A stretch of DNA of 64,000 nt, taken from NCBI GenBank assembly GCA_033557465.1, contig CM066033.1, forward strand, positions 1,357,157,834 to 1,357,221,833, in the 5' to 3' direction. Both the position numbers and the translations under genes were made by a program. The notes under the pieces were generated by a model. The model did not search any database. It was not told the DNA's origin and saw nothing but the letters and a program-made list of their open reading frames with translations. Every line of letters begins with the position of its first letter. The stretch's first letter is position 1. Source of the DNA: Ichthyophis bannanicus (lineage: Eukaryota > Chordata > Amphibia > Gymnophiona > Ichthyophiidae). Shown piece by piece: positions 41,818 through 52,975 of the stretch.

Positions 41818-41889
41818 CTTAGTGCAATAGCACGTGTCACATTTAAACCATTTTACTGGTTTAAAAGTGACACGTGCTATTGCACTAAG
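41818..41889. repeat. 33-bp-arm hairpin
   Basis: CTTAGTGCAATAGCACGTGT and the rest of a 33-bp left arm (41818-41850), a 6-base loop (TTTTAC), and the right arm 41857-41889. One mismatch. It probably forms a very stable stem. No small RNA gene signals were seen around it. Confidence 0.95.
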
Positions 41890-42465
41890 ATTAGCGCAGC
41901 AGTTTTCTTGCAGTTGAATGGAGATTTTATCTGCGTTACGATACTTGCTACATCTGAAGCACTCCCAAAATCAGCATTACATTGGAATTAAACCACTATG
42001 CAGAAAGTAGCGTCGTTTATTACATCAGAGCCTATGTATTTCTGTTTGGGGTTCAGCCATGTTTGCATCTTGGAAGTATTTTCATTGCATGCCAAACAGT
42101 AAATTTACTTTTTTTTCACTCAAGGTAGCATTAGGTATTTGCATCACATCGCTGCAGGAGAAACAGAAATTTAATCCATTTTCATGACAGCCATAAGCTT
42201 GTAAGCTCACTGCATTCCAGAAGGTCGTGTAGACACATCTTTTTTCAAACACAGAAACTCCCAAGAACAGTATTATGGTACTAGCTGAGAACAAGACCGT
42301 ACCACGCGTGAAACGTGCCCTGTGCATCTTGCAAACCTGTTGCCCCCGCTCCATCACCCTAGCTGCACCCAGGAACGCACTCTTGTCAGGTTTCCTGAAA
42401 GCCCAGTGATGACAGCAGCGCCCCTTTTATACTTGCGCCCTGTGTGGCTGCACCACTCATACGTT
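41890..42465. other. No gene; hAT-MITE-like scrap near 42405
   Basis: No domain in any frame. At 42405-42460 GCGCCCCTTTTATACTTGCG and CCCTGTGTGGCTGCACC match, inverted, the hAT MITE at 63414-63598. Confidence 0.45.
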
Positions 42466-43740
42466 TTATTTATTTATTTATAGACCGCATTTCCAAAGAT
42501 CAAGGTGGCTTATGTATAACATAACTTTCCAGAGAACACAGTTTAAATATATGATAACATAACTTTCCAGAGAACATGGGAGCATTGTGCAGTTAAACTA
42601 ACTTAAGATAAAGAGCATGTTGCAACTCAAGTGGTTTAGTAGCGACAGGGAGGGGGGAAGAGGACAGGAGTGTAGTCTAAGGGAAATAATAGCGGGCAGA
42701 CAAAAGGTGCACAGGGCGAAGTTTGCAGCTCATAATGGTGGTAAGGGTGGTTAGGTTATACCTCCAAAGTGTTCTTAAAACAGGTAGGTTTTCAGTAGCT
42801 TTTGGCGTGCTATGAGATCAGTAGTAGCTCTAATGTTCCCAGGCAGGGTGTTCCATAGTCTAGGCACTTATAGGGAGAATGCACGGGATCAGGTGGTCTA
42901 GTTGAACTTACAGAGGTCTGAGGAATGAGTAAATAGATGTTGTGCAGGGGTTCTTCTGTGCCGATTATTAGGTGGCTTCCTTATAACAGATTGGAGGTAG
43001 TAAGTGGATAGTTTGTGATAGATTTTAAACATTGTCATAATGGTTCTGTATTTTATACAACTCATCAAAGATAGCCAGTGAAGCTCTTAAAGAATGGCTG
43101 TGATGTGGCTAGTTCTGAAAGCCCCAATGAGGATTCTCGCAGCCGCATGTTGAGCAAGCTGAAGTGAATGTAGAGAGCTTTATGGTATCCCATGGAGGAT
43201 TGCATTACAGAAGTCAAGGTGTGGGAGTAACATAGCCTAGAAGACTCATCGGAAATCATGAATCTAAAGAAGTGACCGTAGTTGTTGGAGAGTTCGAATT
43301 TTGTTGTAAGTAATTTTTGTTGCTTTGTTTATGTGAGATTGTAAGGTGAGGTGTTGATCAATGGTTACTCCAATGTATCGGACCATGTTTGACTAGCAGA
43401 TCTGCATTATCAACCTTCAGCGATGTTGGTGAGGAGAATGACTGGTCTCTGGTTATGAAGAGCACTTCTGTTTTATTGTAATTAGTGGTGAGACGGTGTT
43501 CAGAGAGCCAATGGCCAGTTGCATTGAAGCATTTTGTTATTGGTGTAAGGTTCGTATTAATGGTAGAGAAGGGAGCATAAATCATGATGTCATCTGCATA
43601 AAGGTGAAAGAAGACGTCATGGGAACTTATGAGGTCATAGACTGGCTGGATATAAATCTTAAATAATATGGATCAGAGCTGTTGGGCCCTGACTGAACAA
43701 ATTGCTGATGGCCAGATAGGAGTGAAGCCAGTTTAAAGCT
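42466..43740 (-). pseudogene. L2-clade LINE, 3' half
   Basis: The tail at 42466 reads TTTATTTATTTATTTATAGA, then CCGCATTTCCAAAGATC. Coding text runs on the minus strand: at 43358-43585 MIYAPFSTINTNLTPITKC, NATGHWLSEHRLTTNYNKTE, VLFITRDQSFSS, the RT thumb region as in 52840-53424 (WLQENNLSINYNKTEALFI). The YADD is just upstream and degraded. Frameshifts throughout. Confidence 0.85.
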
Positions 43741-44345
43741 AAGTTATGGATGCCGCTGCATTGTTATAGCCCTGACTGAGAACCTCAACACCTTTGCAAC
43801 ACATTGAGTATTTCAATGGAAACACATCTGTTTTTTTCACCCTTCCCCTCATCCCATCAGCCCTTTCACTCCATCTCCTCTTGACCTTCCCTCTTTCCCT
43901 CACTCCTTTTTTTCCCCTCCTCATCAGCACAAGCCAACAAAATTCCTCTTGACTTCCCAAATGTTGGTTTCTTATCTAGATGACACCTTGTCCTTGCTCC
44001 TGAACATATGTGATCCACTTCTGTATTTTCCCATCTACTGATCGAAAATTCATTCCAGATTATGAACGTAAGATAAGCAATGCAGAGTAGAGACCATATC
44101 CATCAATCCCAGCCAGTCAGTGGTACAGGTATTTAGCAGATACCAAAAGATTCATCGGCAGAGGCTAGCACCACCCCCAGTACTCTGCACAATCACAATA
44201 ATCGCAGAAGTGCGATTCAAACCCTGGCTTCCCACCACACAAACCATACAACTATTCCTAGATGTCTGTGGTCTGGAATACTATTTCAGGAATGTTGATA
44301 TATATGGTCTCACAGACATCCACATCAGGCACAGCCAGATTTCTT
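43741..44345. other. No gene recognised
   Basis: CT-rich stretch (43820-43960) and mixed sequence. The minus frame 43739-43960 is Arg/Lys-rich only because of the CT bias. Confidence 0.35.
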
Positions 44346-44360
44346 AAATCGTGCCTGAAC
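44346..44360 (+). repeat. Target duplication of second L1, left copy
   Basis: AAATCGTGCCTGAAC; TCGTGCCTGAAC recurs at 46361-46372 right after the poly-A (the leading A's merge with it). Confidence 0.95.
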
Positions 44361-46360
44361 GATGGGGGCGGAGCCTGATGTCCAGCGGGTTAGACGCTTT
44401 GCGCTGAAGCTCCCGAGGGGCCTACTCAGAATCCTGACTTAATACCTACATTAACTTGATATTTTGCTCCGAACTTACCGGGGTGCCTCGGGGGAGATGG
44501 CGGCCCATAAACCAGCGCGCTTAGACTTCGGATCTCCCTCTTCTTCACACGGAAAACGTTCCAAGACAGAGCTGCCTTCCCCACAAAAGATGGTGCCATT
44601 TCGGGATAACCCCGAAATGCAACAGGAGATCTTGGAGGAAATACGTGGTGTGAAGGCACTGGTGCAGTCTAACGGAGAAGCGCTCCGAGCCATGAGAGAA
44701 GATTTTGGTGTGCTTCAGGATCGTTTTGAAGGTCTTTCATTACGGCAGGACAATATGGCGGGGGTCCTCGACTCGCACGTGGTGCGCTTGGTGAAACTGG
44801 ATGAGGCTGAGCGTCAGATACAGAATCTACAAAAAGAGTTAGAGGATAGCAATAATCGAGCCCGTCGCAACAATGTAAGGCTCATTGGTGTACCGGAGGG
44901 CGCGGAAGCAGGAGATATGAGAGAATTCCTGGTCAAAACTCTTCCCTCCTTGCTGAAGATTACTTTTCACAGAGATCTGGAAATTGACCGAGCACATCGT
45001 GTTCCTACCAGCATGGCGCTCAATCGGACGACCCCCCGGCCCATCATTTTTCGTCTACTGAGATATCAGCAAGTTGAGCAAATTCTAAACGCTGCCCGGG
45101 CGAATCGTCATTTGGAGTTTGAAAATCATAAAGTCTCCTTCTTCCCTGACTTGGCTAAGCCCACAGCTGACCGTCGGAAGAGACTCCTTGCTTTTCGACC
45201 TAGACTTCAACAGTTACAGGCTCGCTTCGGCATCTTATATCCAGCGAAGCTTAGAGTGACTCTCCATAACCAAACTCGTACCTTCGAAGATCCTGATCTG
45301 CTAGCAACATTTCTAGCTTCTAAAGAAGCAGACCAGATGCGCTAACCCACCAGCTTGGATGGAATCCGCTGGAACTGTCCGCCATTTTGAATGGTCCGAT
45401 GCGGTGATCACTGCCTGAAACGGAGACTGCCTGGACTTTCTTTCTCTTTATATATACCTTATTGGTCTCCTTTCTTTCCACGATGAGATCCTTGGTTAGT
45501 TTCGGAGCCTGTATAGCACTGTAGGATTTATGTTTCAATTCAGGCCTTCTCTGGGGTTTCTCCCCGCAGACATCAGGCCGCCAGTGATTTTTGGGGTTTT
45601 GCTTCTTCTCTAGGCACTCCGGTGCTTATTTTATTATAAGGGGCGCTTCATGGTTTTCCTTAGTTTAATTCCTATCATGTTGTTTCTGCAGTCATTTACT
45701 GGTACTATGAGCGACATTGTGTACCTCTGTGCGCTATTATGTTTCTTTTTCAGATTGTTTAACTATTTGGCATAGCTTTATGTACGTTATCATTACTGAC
45801 TGTAAAAGGCATCAATAGTCCATTCCAAGGAGGGACAATCCCTAGCTCTCTTAATCATGATTATTCTGAGTTAGTGTTTTTTCAGGAGGCCCATTTACTG
45901 GGCATAGCTATTTCCTGTCTCCTTCATTACGAAATACTGGAAATTGGCTCCCATCTGAACCTCAATGATTGGTGGAATTATGTCCATTTTACTGTAATTA
46001 TGAGCAACTACCTCGTCTGTCAATCTCTTCCACTCAAGCCCTTCACTGCTTGTTTAAAAGGAAGGTGTTCCATGATTATGTTCTAACTGCTAACTGCTCT
46101 CATTTGGCTGTTTACTTTGTATACATTTCTGCCACAGGATCAGCCTGTATCATCATCAATACCATTTCTGCTGTTTGCTGTACAATAACTGTTGTGTGTA
46201 AGCGCTTATGTGATGATTCTTATTAGTTTAGAGAAGAAGCATAGGGGTGGGGGGTACTTGGGGTTGTTTTCCTTATTGTATGTGTGTATTTGTATCTTTT
46301 GGTGTGTTGTTACTTTTGTTTGTTGTAAAATGAAAATAAACGTCTTTAAAAAAAAAAAAA
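44361..46360 (+). mobile_element. L1 insertion, ORF1 intact, ORF2 nearly all deleted
   Basis: About 2.0 kb on the plus strand. The 5' end GATGGGGGCGGAGCCTGATG equals the start of the 11-14-kb copy, so it is complete. Order: 5' UTR with ATG at 44497, ORF1 to 45345, spacer, about 40 codons of the ORF2 endonuclease (VKGINSPFQGGTIPSSLN, then VFFQEAH near 45800-45895), a deletion junction near 45898, the last part of ORF2 and the 3' UTR with TTTTGGTGTGTTGTTACTTT, AAATGAAAATAAACG and poly-A. The deletion joins different sites than in copy 1. Confidence 0.95.
44497..45345 (+). CDS. L1 ORF1 protein, intact (copy 2)
   Basis: 282 codons from ATG 44497; an in-frame extension upstream has no ATG, and the start aligns with copy 1 (MAAHKPARLDFGSPSSSHGK). 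Coiled coil about 44-122, RRM-like block from RRNNVRLIGVPEG (123-135) with IDRAHRV (163-169) and RPIIFRLLRYQQVEQIL (181-197), and the C-terminal domain with FFPDLAKPTADRRKRL and LYPAKLRV. The role of the family is RNA binding and chaperoning in the LINE particle. No stop, no frameshift. The surrounding element cannot make its own reverse transcriptase. It could be expressed from the complete 5' UTR; not shown here. Confidence 0.93.
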   Translation: MAAHKPARLDFGSPSSSHGKRSKTELPSPQKMVPFRDNPEMQQEILEEIRGVKALVQSNGEALRAMREDFGVLQDRFEGLSLRQDNMAGVLDSHVVRLVKLDEAERQIQNLQKELEDSNNRARRNNVRLIGVPEGAEAGDMREFLVKTLPSLLKITFHRDLEIDRAHRVPTSMALNRTTPRPIIFRLLRYQQVEQILNAARANRHLEFENHKVSFFPDLAKPTADRRKRLLAFRPRLQQLQARFGILYPAKLRVTLHNQTRTFEDPDLLATFLASKEADQMR

Positions 46361-46372
46361 TCGTGCCTGAAC
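46361..46372 (+). repeat. Target duplication of second L1, right copy
   Basis: TCGTGCCTGAAC, matching 44349-44360. Confidence 0.95.
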
Positions 46373-47072
46373 TTGGATGTGCCTCCTTTTTTCTCAGGTG
46401 TTCTGGCTTGGATGTCCCAGATTGCACTTGGATGTCATTTGTAAAACGCCACTTCTTGTCAAGAACACGTGCAATTTCCTGTGTTAACATGTTGGCATGT
46501 AGGACCCTCAGTATATATGGGTACTTAAATCTTGTTCTTCTGTATGGGCTTTCAAATATGCATATACCTTTGAAGTTAGGTGCCTTACTGAAAACCGACT
46601 TTTGTGTTTAAGTAACTGGTTATGGGGGTATGTGAATGGTAGACAGAGAGAAAAGATAATCAAGCCGAACAGTTTGCTGCTCTGGTCTTTTTTGAGTTTG
46701 TGTCCTCTACCAACCTTTGCAGTCTAGAAAGTTCCAGGATCCGAGGAATAGTATTCCCATAAGCTTCTCATCCCCCTCTGCCTCTTTGTTTAAGACTCTC
46801 AGGTGCATGTAAGTTGGTGAGGTGGGCGGAGTAACCTCACAGCATCCCTTTAATTGAGTAGTTGATGAGGTTCTACTTGCAGCCTTACTAGCTGTAAATC
46901 CTGGCCTAATGAAGAGAGTTGAATGAGCCAGCTTCAGCAGCTGAAAGTCCTTGTATAGTTCAAACACCAGCTGTATATGAGTGCATGTCTATATCTGTGT
47001 TGGCTATGAATACATGTTTCTCGGAACTGCTCTCAGAAAATTGGAAAGCTCCCTCATTATACTAAGAGCATA
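46373..47072. other. No gene recognised
   Basis: Mixed sequence, small frames only, no repeat that I can name. Confidence 0.4.
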
Positions 47073-47687
47073 GGGGCCGATATTGAGCTAAGCTCATTAA
47101 CTGTTAAATGTAACTCTTTCAGTTTTGAGTTCCTTGTAAAACTGTTCCATGTAAAAACTGTTCCAGTGTATAGTTCCTTGGAAACCGGTTTGATTCACGA
47201 AAGGCGGTAAATAAGCACTAATAAATAAATAAATAAATACATTTTCGAAGGGCTATGCTTTTCATCGGCGCATAGCCCTCCCTGTCAACCTCTAACCCGG
47301 ATATTCGGTGCCGCCCGGGGATTGCCGCACACACCAGAAGCCACTGAAGCTAACCGGGCAGCAGCGATAATGCATGCCACCTGGTTAGCTCCTGCATCTT
47401 AAAGATAGGCGAGGGTTTTCCTCATCTATCTTTTCAGCGCAGATCGCTAACCAGGCGGCACGCAATATCGCTGCTGCCCGGTTATCGCTTGTTGCCACCT
47501 CCACTCCGCCCCGGAATGTTCCCGGCATGCCCCAAGGCTAACCGGATAGCATCGGGGCACGTAGGGGAGTTAGAAGGGGATATTCAACGGCGGTAACCGT
47601 GTAAGTGCCGTTGAATATTCCGATTTAAAGCATTTTTATGGCTAACTGGGCTGTAAACCATGTAAATGCCTTTTGAGAATCGGGCCC
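47073..47687. mobile_element. MITE, GGGCCCGAT ends, carrying an L2-type tail
   Basis: Left end GGGGCCGATATTGAGC, right end (inverted) GGGCCCGATTCTCAAAAG. A 3-bp duplication ATA lies on each side (47070-47072, 47688-47690). An L2-type tail is inserted at 47096-47240. The interior has GCTAACC and GATATTCA blocks also seen at 41205-41613. Confidence 0.8.
47096..47242 (+). mobile_element. L2-type 3' tail in MITE
   Basis: GTTCCTTGGAAACCGGTTTG, then ATTCACGAAAGGCGGTAAAT and AAATAAATAAATAAATAC, inserted on the plus strand. Confidence 0.8.
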
Positions 47688-47692
47688 ATAAC

Positions 47693-47805
47693 ATATACCA
47701 TACTGGGTCAGATCAAAGGGCCATCAAGCTCAGTTTTCTATTTCCAACAGTGGCCAATCACAAGCGCCTATCAGGTTCCCAAAGCTACTACACAGAGTAA
47801 AACAT
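47693..47805 (-). mobile_element. CR1 (second subfamily) 3' scrap
   Basis: ACATATACCATACTGGGTCAG, then GGGCCATCAAGCTCAGT and CAGGTTCCCAAAG, as at 38640-38740. Only the very 3' part is left. Confidence 0.75.
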
Positions 47806-47824
47806 TAGACCAACGAGACAGAGT

Positions 47825-48203
47825 GGGCCCGATATTCAAAGGCATTTACACAGTTTACAGCCCTCTAAACCATGTAAATGTCTCTAAGCAGGATATTCAG
47901 CGGCACTAACACAGTTAGGGCTGTTGAATATCCCTGGGTACCACGACTATACGCCCCAGGCTAACTGCTTAGTATCGGGGCATTCTGGGAACGGTACCTG
48001 TCACTAACCGATCAGCGGCGATATTGAGCCGCTGGTTGGTTAGTGACCCACAAGTAATGATATGCGCAGGAAAAACTGGCCTATCTGTTTCAGCTTACTC
48101 GGATATTCAATGGCAGTGGCTGGATATGGCCCCGGGTTTTGTGTTCAGCGGGGATTGCTAGGCGCTATAATTGCGCTAGCCGCCTCTGCTGAATATTGGG
48201 CCC
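47825..48203. mobile_element. MITE, GGGCCCGATATTCA ends
   Basis: Left end GGGCCCGATATTCAAAGG, right end (inverted) GGGCCCAATATTCAGCAG. A 3-bp duplication AGT lies at 47822-47824 and 48204-48206. 379 bp, non-coding. The best defined member of the family in this window. Confidence 0.88.
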
Positions 48204-48206
48204 AGT

Positions 48207-48624
48207 ATGTTTAAAGTGTGGTTTGTACCATTAGGGAGGAAGGATGGAACCAAACAGAAGAAATCAGAGGACACAGTGAGCCTTAAATAGGGGATTAGTT
48301 TGAAAAAAATCCAGATCTTAAAATCTCAAGGGTTCTACAATGTGCAAAACTATTCTCCCTCTCACTCTCTCTCCCTTCTTTTCCTTCCTCCCTCCTGTTT
48401 ATAGTTTTTATGCTTTTTTTGAATGCGGCTTGCAACTTCTAAATTAATTTTCAACACAACTGGGAGCAAGAACATGACAGATTAAATAGCTGCCAAATGA
48501 TGCATCATAAGGAACTGAAGTAGCAATTCTCTGATCTCGGAGAGTTTCAAAAAGATGCACGTGGCTACATGGATTTTAGACGGAATAAAGATTTTTTTCA
48601 ACTTCTTCAAATTTTCTGTGCACT
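48207..48624. other. No gene recognised
   Basis: A CT-rich microsatellite-like stretch (48355-48395); otherwise AT-rich. Confidence 0.4.
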
Positions 48625-48765
48625 TGAGGCTCCTCTTACTAAAGGTTAATATGCATTAATGAAAATAACATGCATTAAGTGCTATAGAAATAAAGGGCTG
48701 CAGGAACCTAATGTGCATTAACTTCATTAATGCACGTTAAAACCTTCAGTAAAAGGGCCCCTTGA
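48625..48765. mobile_element. Short palindromic MITE
   Basis: Left GAGGCTCCTCTTACTAAAGG, right (inverted) AGGGGCCCTTTTACTGAAGG. Inner blocks TATGCATTAATG and AACTTCATTAATGCACG are also inverted. About 140 bp; target duplication unclear. Confidence 0.7.
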
Positions 48766-50185
48766 TGTTGATTTTACCCTTCATAGAGACTTGTACATCT
48801 TAATGATAGCATTAGCTAAGAATTTCCTTTTATGATCTTCCATGGAAGATTTCTTAGTTCTGATGAAAAAAATGTTCCAGAGCCTCATCACCAAACTTTA
48901 GAAATTTAATGCCCTTGATTTTAAAATTTGCAGGGATCACTTTTAGCCTATGTGCTTTCCTTTGCTTCTGTCTAAAATGTTTTATAATTAATATGTTGTA
49001 TTGCTGTTGAGTATAACGTGAAGACTGTAGGACAGCATGGCCCAATCTGATAACAAATAGAACAGAATAAAATAGCCCTGGACATAATTTTAGTACAAAG
49101 ATATATACACCCCTTCACCTTGAATGTAGACAGTGAAAAAAAGGAATTGACCAAGACTATTTGTGTGGTGTTCTTCACTAACAGTACAATGTTATCATAT
49201 CCTTCCTTAATTTCTTTTTCTAGTGTAGCTCCTACCAATCTGGACGTCTTCACTCGGGTATGTGGCAGACTAGGGTACCACATCAGGGATATAAGTAACA
49301 CTGTCCTTGCACGTCTAACTTGCTGGTAATTTTTAGGATTCCAGGTCTGGACTAGTAAAACTGGGAGGCCATTGGCACATTAGATTCATGCACTCTTCAC
49401 TTCGCCGACTCCCAGTGACTCAGTCCAGGCCAAAATTGGTTCCTCTGAACCAGAGGTTTACTGAAAGTCTTCAAGGTTCACTGACAATAATAACAAAAAT
49501 ATAATGGCAGGGTGAAAATCAAATTTGGTTTTCCCCAAGTTAGGGAGCCCTTTTCTTCTATCACAATAGTATTATGTATATCCCATTTGTCCTTTTTTCC
49601 AGGATCAGTGGCGCCCCTTTCCTTTTTGGTATCAAGTGGCTTTCCTCCTTTTGTACTGCTCCTGTACATCCTTAAGCAAGTTGTAGTTCTATGACTTGAG
49701 CTGCCCTTGTAACTTTTTCAGTGTTGGACAACTGACCACTGAGTGAACACAGAGACCACTCCTCTTGTATTGCTAAGCCCCTTTTCCTTCCTGCCCACCT
49801 GTGCTGAGCCTATCTGTTGCCTTTCTGCACTGGAAAGAGCACCTCCATTACAAGTCTTTGCTCCTAGCTGCTGGCTTGGGTCAGACATTTAACTGCTTGC
49901 TTGTGAGTCCTGATACTGTCTGTCTGTCTAAATATATATATATATATTTATTTTTTTGCTTTGTTTTGTTTTTTACATTATCTGTATTTTCTGTTATATT
50001 GTTCAACTCCCTCCTATTTTCAGCAGTTTGCCTCTTGATCCTCCTTTGCCTTGTTTATTATCCCTCCCTCTCATCCCACAGCCAACCCACCCCCTGGCTA
50101 ACATTCTCTTATAGCTACATAATAACCTCAAATTAACATGTTCTAGGCCAGCCATGAATAACCTTTTGCTATGGATTGATAGACG
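48766..50185. other. No gene recognised
   Basis: Mostly AT-rich. Short frames on both strands only. A (TA)n run of about nine units lies near 49932-49948. Nothing supported. Confidence 0.4.
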
Positions 50186-50189
50186 ATAT

Positions 50190-50395
50190 ACGAAATATAT
50201 AAAATGTATATAGTTAGATTTCAAATAAAATAATACTGTACATCGTTTTTACACCGCCTCCACCCAATATATCCTGCCTTTTGTACAACATTAGTCTCTG
50301 TTTGACTGTTCTATGTATAATGTTCAAAGTTATAATGCAAACCGCTCTGAGTGAAGGACAAAGCGGTATAAAAAAATGTTTAAATAAATAAATAC
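50190..50395 (+). mobile_element. L2-type 3' tail
   Basis: CTGTTCTATGTATAATGTTC, then GCAAACCGCTCTGAGTG, ACAAAGCGGTATAAAAAAATG and TTTAAATAAATAAATA. Confidence 0.75.
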
Positions 50396-50404
50396 CCTGT
50401 GCTC

Positions 50405-51404
50405 ATTACCATTGTTACTCACAGGTGCACCCTAATCCCCTGAGATCTCTCTCCTGCCTATCTTTCATACTTCTACTCTCCTCTTCATTTCTTATGGATC
50501 CACATCACTTGTTGACACTCCCTCCTATTGTTGACACTCCCTAATCTTCTCCCCTCATACCAACAACTTTAAGGTCCCCTCTCATTATCATTCCCTCTTT
50601 GCCATCCTCACTTCTCGCACCATCTTGTCATCTACCCTATCATCTGCTCCTTGAGTTTCACCATTTGCTTCCCTTATTCAGTCATCTCCTCTCTCTCCGA
50701 AAGAACCCCACCCTCGTTACCGCTGTACCTACTGTGGCATCTCCTCTCCGCCCCACACTATTCTGCTCCTTCTCCTTCTGTCATCTGGAGATATCAACGC
50801 CAACTCTGGCCCCCCTAGATCTTTCTCACATTCCCAGGACAGATTCTCACGCAACTGCTCAAATCCTATTCATATCCCTCTCCTTTCCTCCTCCTCCTCC
50901 TTCCTCCCTTTCTCATGTGCCTTGTGGCATGCACACTCCATCTCAAATAAGATTGTCTTTATTTAAGATTTCTTTATCTCTAATGCTCTCCATTGTCTTG
51001 CTGTAGCTAAGACCTGGCTTCTCCCTGAAAACTCAGCTTCAATCGCTGCCCTCTGTCATGGTGCCTACTAATTCTCCCACACACCTCATCCCATTGGCCA
51101 TGTTGTTGGGTTTCTGCTCTCTCATTCCTGCTAATTTCAACACCTCCTTCTGCCCCAGTCTTACTCCCTTCCCTCCTTTGATGTCCACTCCATCCACCTT
51201 TTTACTCCACTACCTCTCCGGATGGCTGTTATTTATAGACCCCCCCCCCCTTGACAAGTCCGCTATACCTTTCTCACTGACTTTGACTCATGGCTTCCCT
51301 TTTTTTCTGGATTCATCTTCCTCCTCCCTTATTCTTGGGGATTTTAACATTCATATTGATAACCCCTCTGACCCTTATATTTTAAAGCTCCTCTCCTCTC
51401 CTTT
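50405..51404 (+). pseudogene. L2-clade LINE endonuclease part
   Basis: The plus strand carries the N-terminal half of an L2 ORF2, badly broken. Recognisable: AKTWLLPENSASIAALC (the T-E-T-W-L motif, E lost), then FDVHSIHLFTPLPL, YRPPPLDK (YRPP) and LILGDFNIHIDNPSDPYILK at 51330-51385, which holds the catalytic GDFN of the endonuclease. The element ends abruptly where the minus-strand L2 at 51408 begins. 50590-51010 upstream reads as a Ser/Leu/Pro-rich region that may be its 5' part. Confidence 0.8.
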
Positions 51405-51407
51405 CCT

Positions 51408-52079
51408 TTATTTTATTTATTTAGACAGATTTAGTATACCGCTTTATCATTAAATCAAAGCGGTTTAGCACATCAAGCAATCGAGATAATTGTGTGGTCA
51501 GTAGCATGCAGTGGGAGATTAAGAAGATTGATGTGGAGTGCAGAGTGCTAGATTTTACCAGTGAGCTATATACAAAGTGAGCAATATACATATATACAAG
51601 ATTAGAGCCATGTACAAAGGTGATCTAAGATCAAGACCTACAGAGAGTTGTAGGTACTGCACATAGGAATCAGTTCAGGTGAAGTACTTGCAGTGTTCTG
51701 TAAACAGAGTTGTTTTAAGCAGCTTTCTGAAGTCCTTGAAGTCTTTGGTTGATCTTAGATAGTCGGGGTGAGAGTTCCATAGGGCGGACGCTGCCAGGGA
51801 GAGTTCCCTTCTTGATGTGTCCTGTTTTGTTTTGGCAAATTCCTTTGGTGGGCTGGTGGTGTCCGAGTTTCCTTTTCTTCTTGGTCTTATGCTGTGGTCG
51901 GTTTTAATGAGTGATTGTAGGCTGTTAGCTGAGAGGTTGTGTATTACTTTGAAAATGTTTATTAGTACTTTGAAGCGGATTCAAGAGCTGATTGGGAGCC
52001 AGTGCAGGTGGTACAGGATGGGAGTAATGTGGTCGTGTCCTGAGCAATCTGTTAGTATCTGTTAGTATCTGTTAGTATC
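51408..52079 (-). pseudogene. L2-clade LINE, 3' end (host of the next insertion)
   Basis: The tail ATTTTATTTATTTAGACAG, then ACCGCTTTATCATTAAATC and AAAGCGGTTTAGC runs into minus-strand coding text (WNSHPDYLRSTKDFKDFRKL-like, 51720-51790; GSQSALESA-like at 51970). The host continues at 52976 after a plus-strand L2 insertion. Confidence 0.8.
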
Positions 52080-52096
52080 TGTTAGTATCCGCTAGT
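52047..52096 (+). repeat. Tandem TATCTGTTAG decamers
   Basis: Four copies of a 10-bp TATCTGTTAG-type unit plus a changed fifth, exactly at the left junction of the nested L2. Confidence 0.9.
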
Positions 52097-52975
52097 ATTT
52101 ACACAAGATTTTATCAACATAATACAGGCAACAATAACTCCACATTTTGATTTTGCCAATCTAACACTAATAGGAATTTCAAAACAAAACATCAAACGAT
52201 TGCAATTAGCGCAAAATGCAGCTGCAAGAATCATATTGAAAATTAATTCACTCCAACACATATCACCAGTACTAGCCTCCCTCCACTGGCTACCTATTCA
52301 AAGCAGAATAACCTACAAAGTAATAATAACAGCATTCAAGGCATTAAATGATATGGCCCCAACAATGCTTTGTAATTTAATACATAAAGAACCGTCCAAG
52401 CAAACACACAGAAAAGGTCAATTAAATAGACTAAAGATCCCGACAGATTATACAAGAGCCCATAAAGCAACTAATAACAGAGCCTTCTCCCACATAACCC
52501 CAATGATCTGGAATTCCCTCCCAGAGGAACTTCGAACATGTACGGAAATCATAGAACTCCGTAAAAAATTGAAAACGTACCTGTTCACCATAAACTATAA
52601 CATAGATAACTTAACACCCACTATAGACAAAGGTTAAACAGCAATCGGTCTACATTAAGCAAAAACCCTTAACATATACAGATAACACATACATATGATA
52701 ATCTCACAACTTATATCCGTTCACCTCCTTGTATATATATACATAAAACTGTATATAGTTAACCTGTTCTATTTTATCTTACAATGTTTAGACCATATAT
52801 ACTATATATAAATTTGATGTTCCTTGTAGATATGTTCTGTTATAATATGACGTTCCCTGTAAAACAAACTTGTTTTGTTAAGTGTTGTTCAACTGTAAAC
52901 CGCAACTGAACCTTGGAAGATGCGGTATATAAATGTATGTATAAATAAAAAAAATAAAATAAATAAATGATGCAT
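52080..52975 (+). pseudogene. Nested L2-clade LINE 3' end
   Basis: A 145-codon frame at 52200-52637: MQLAQNAAARIILKINSLQH, then SPVLASLHWLPIQSRITYKV, FSHITPMIWNSLPEELRTCT and LRKKLKTYLFTINY. This is the complete L2 ORF2 C-terminus (QLAQNAAARI…LHWLP…W..LP…LK..LF) without a break. The tail GTAAACCGCAACTGAACCT, ATGCGGTATATAAATG and AAATAAAATAAATAAATG ends at 52970. It is inserted head-to-head into an L2 on the other strand. Confidence 0.92.

Noticed and set aside
41818..41889. A microRNA gene
   Set aside because: The stem is nearly perfect over its full length, which fits an inverted repeat or MITE better than a microRNA precursor with bulges. No expression data.
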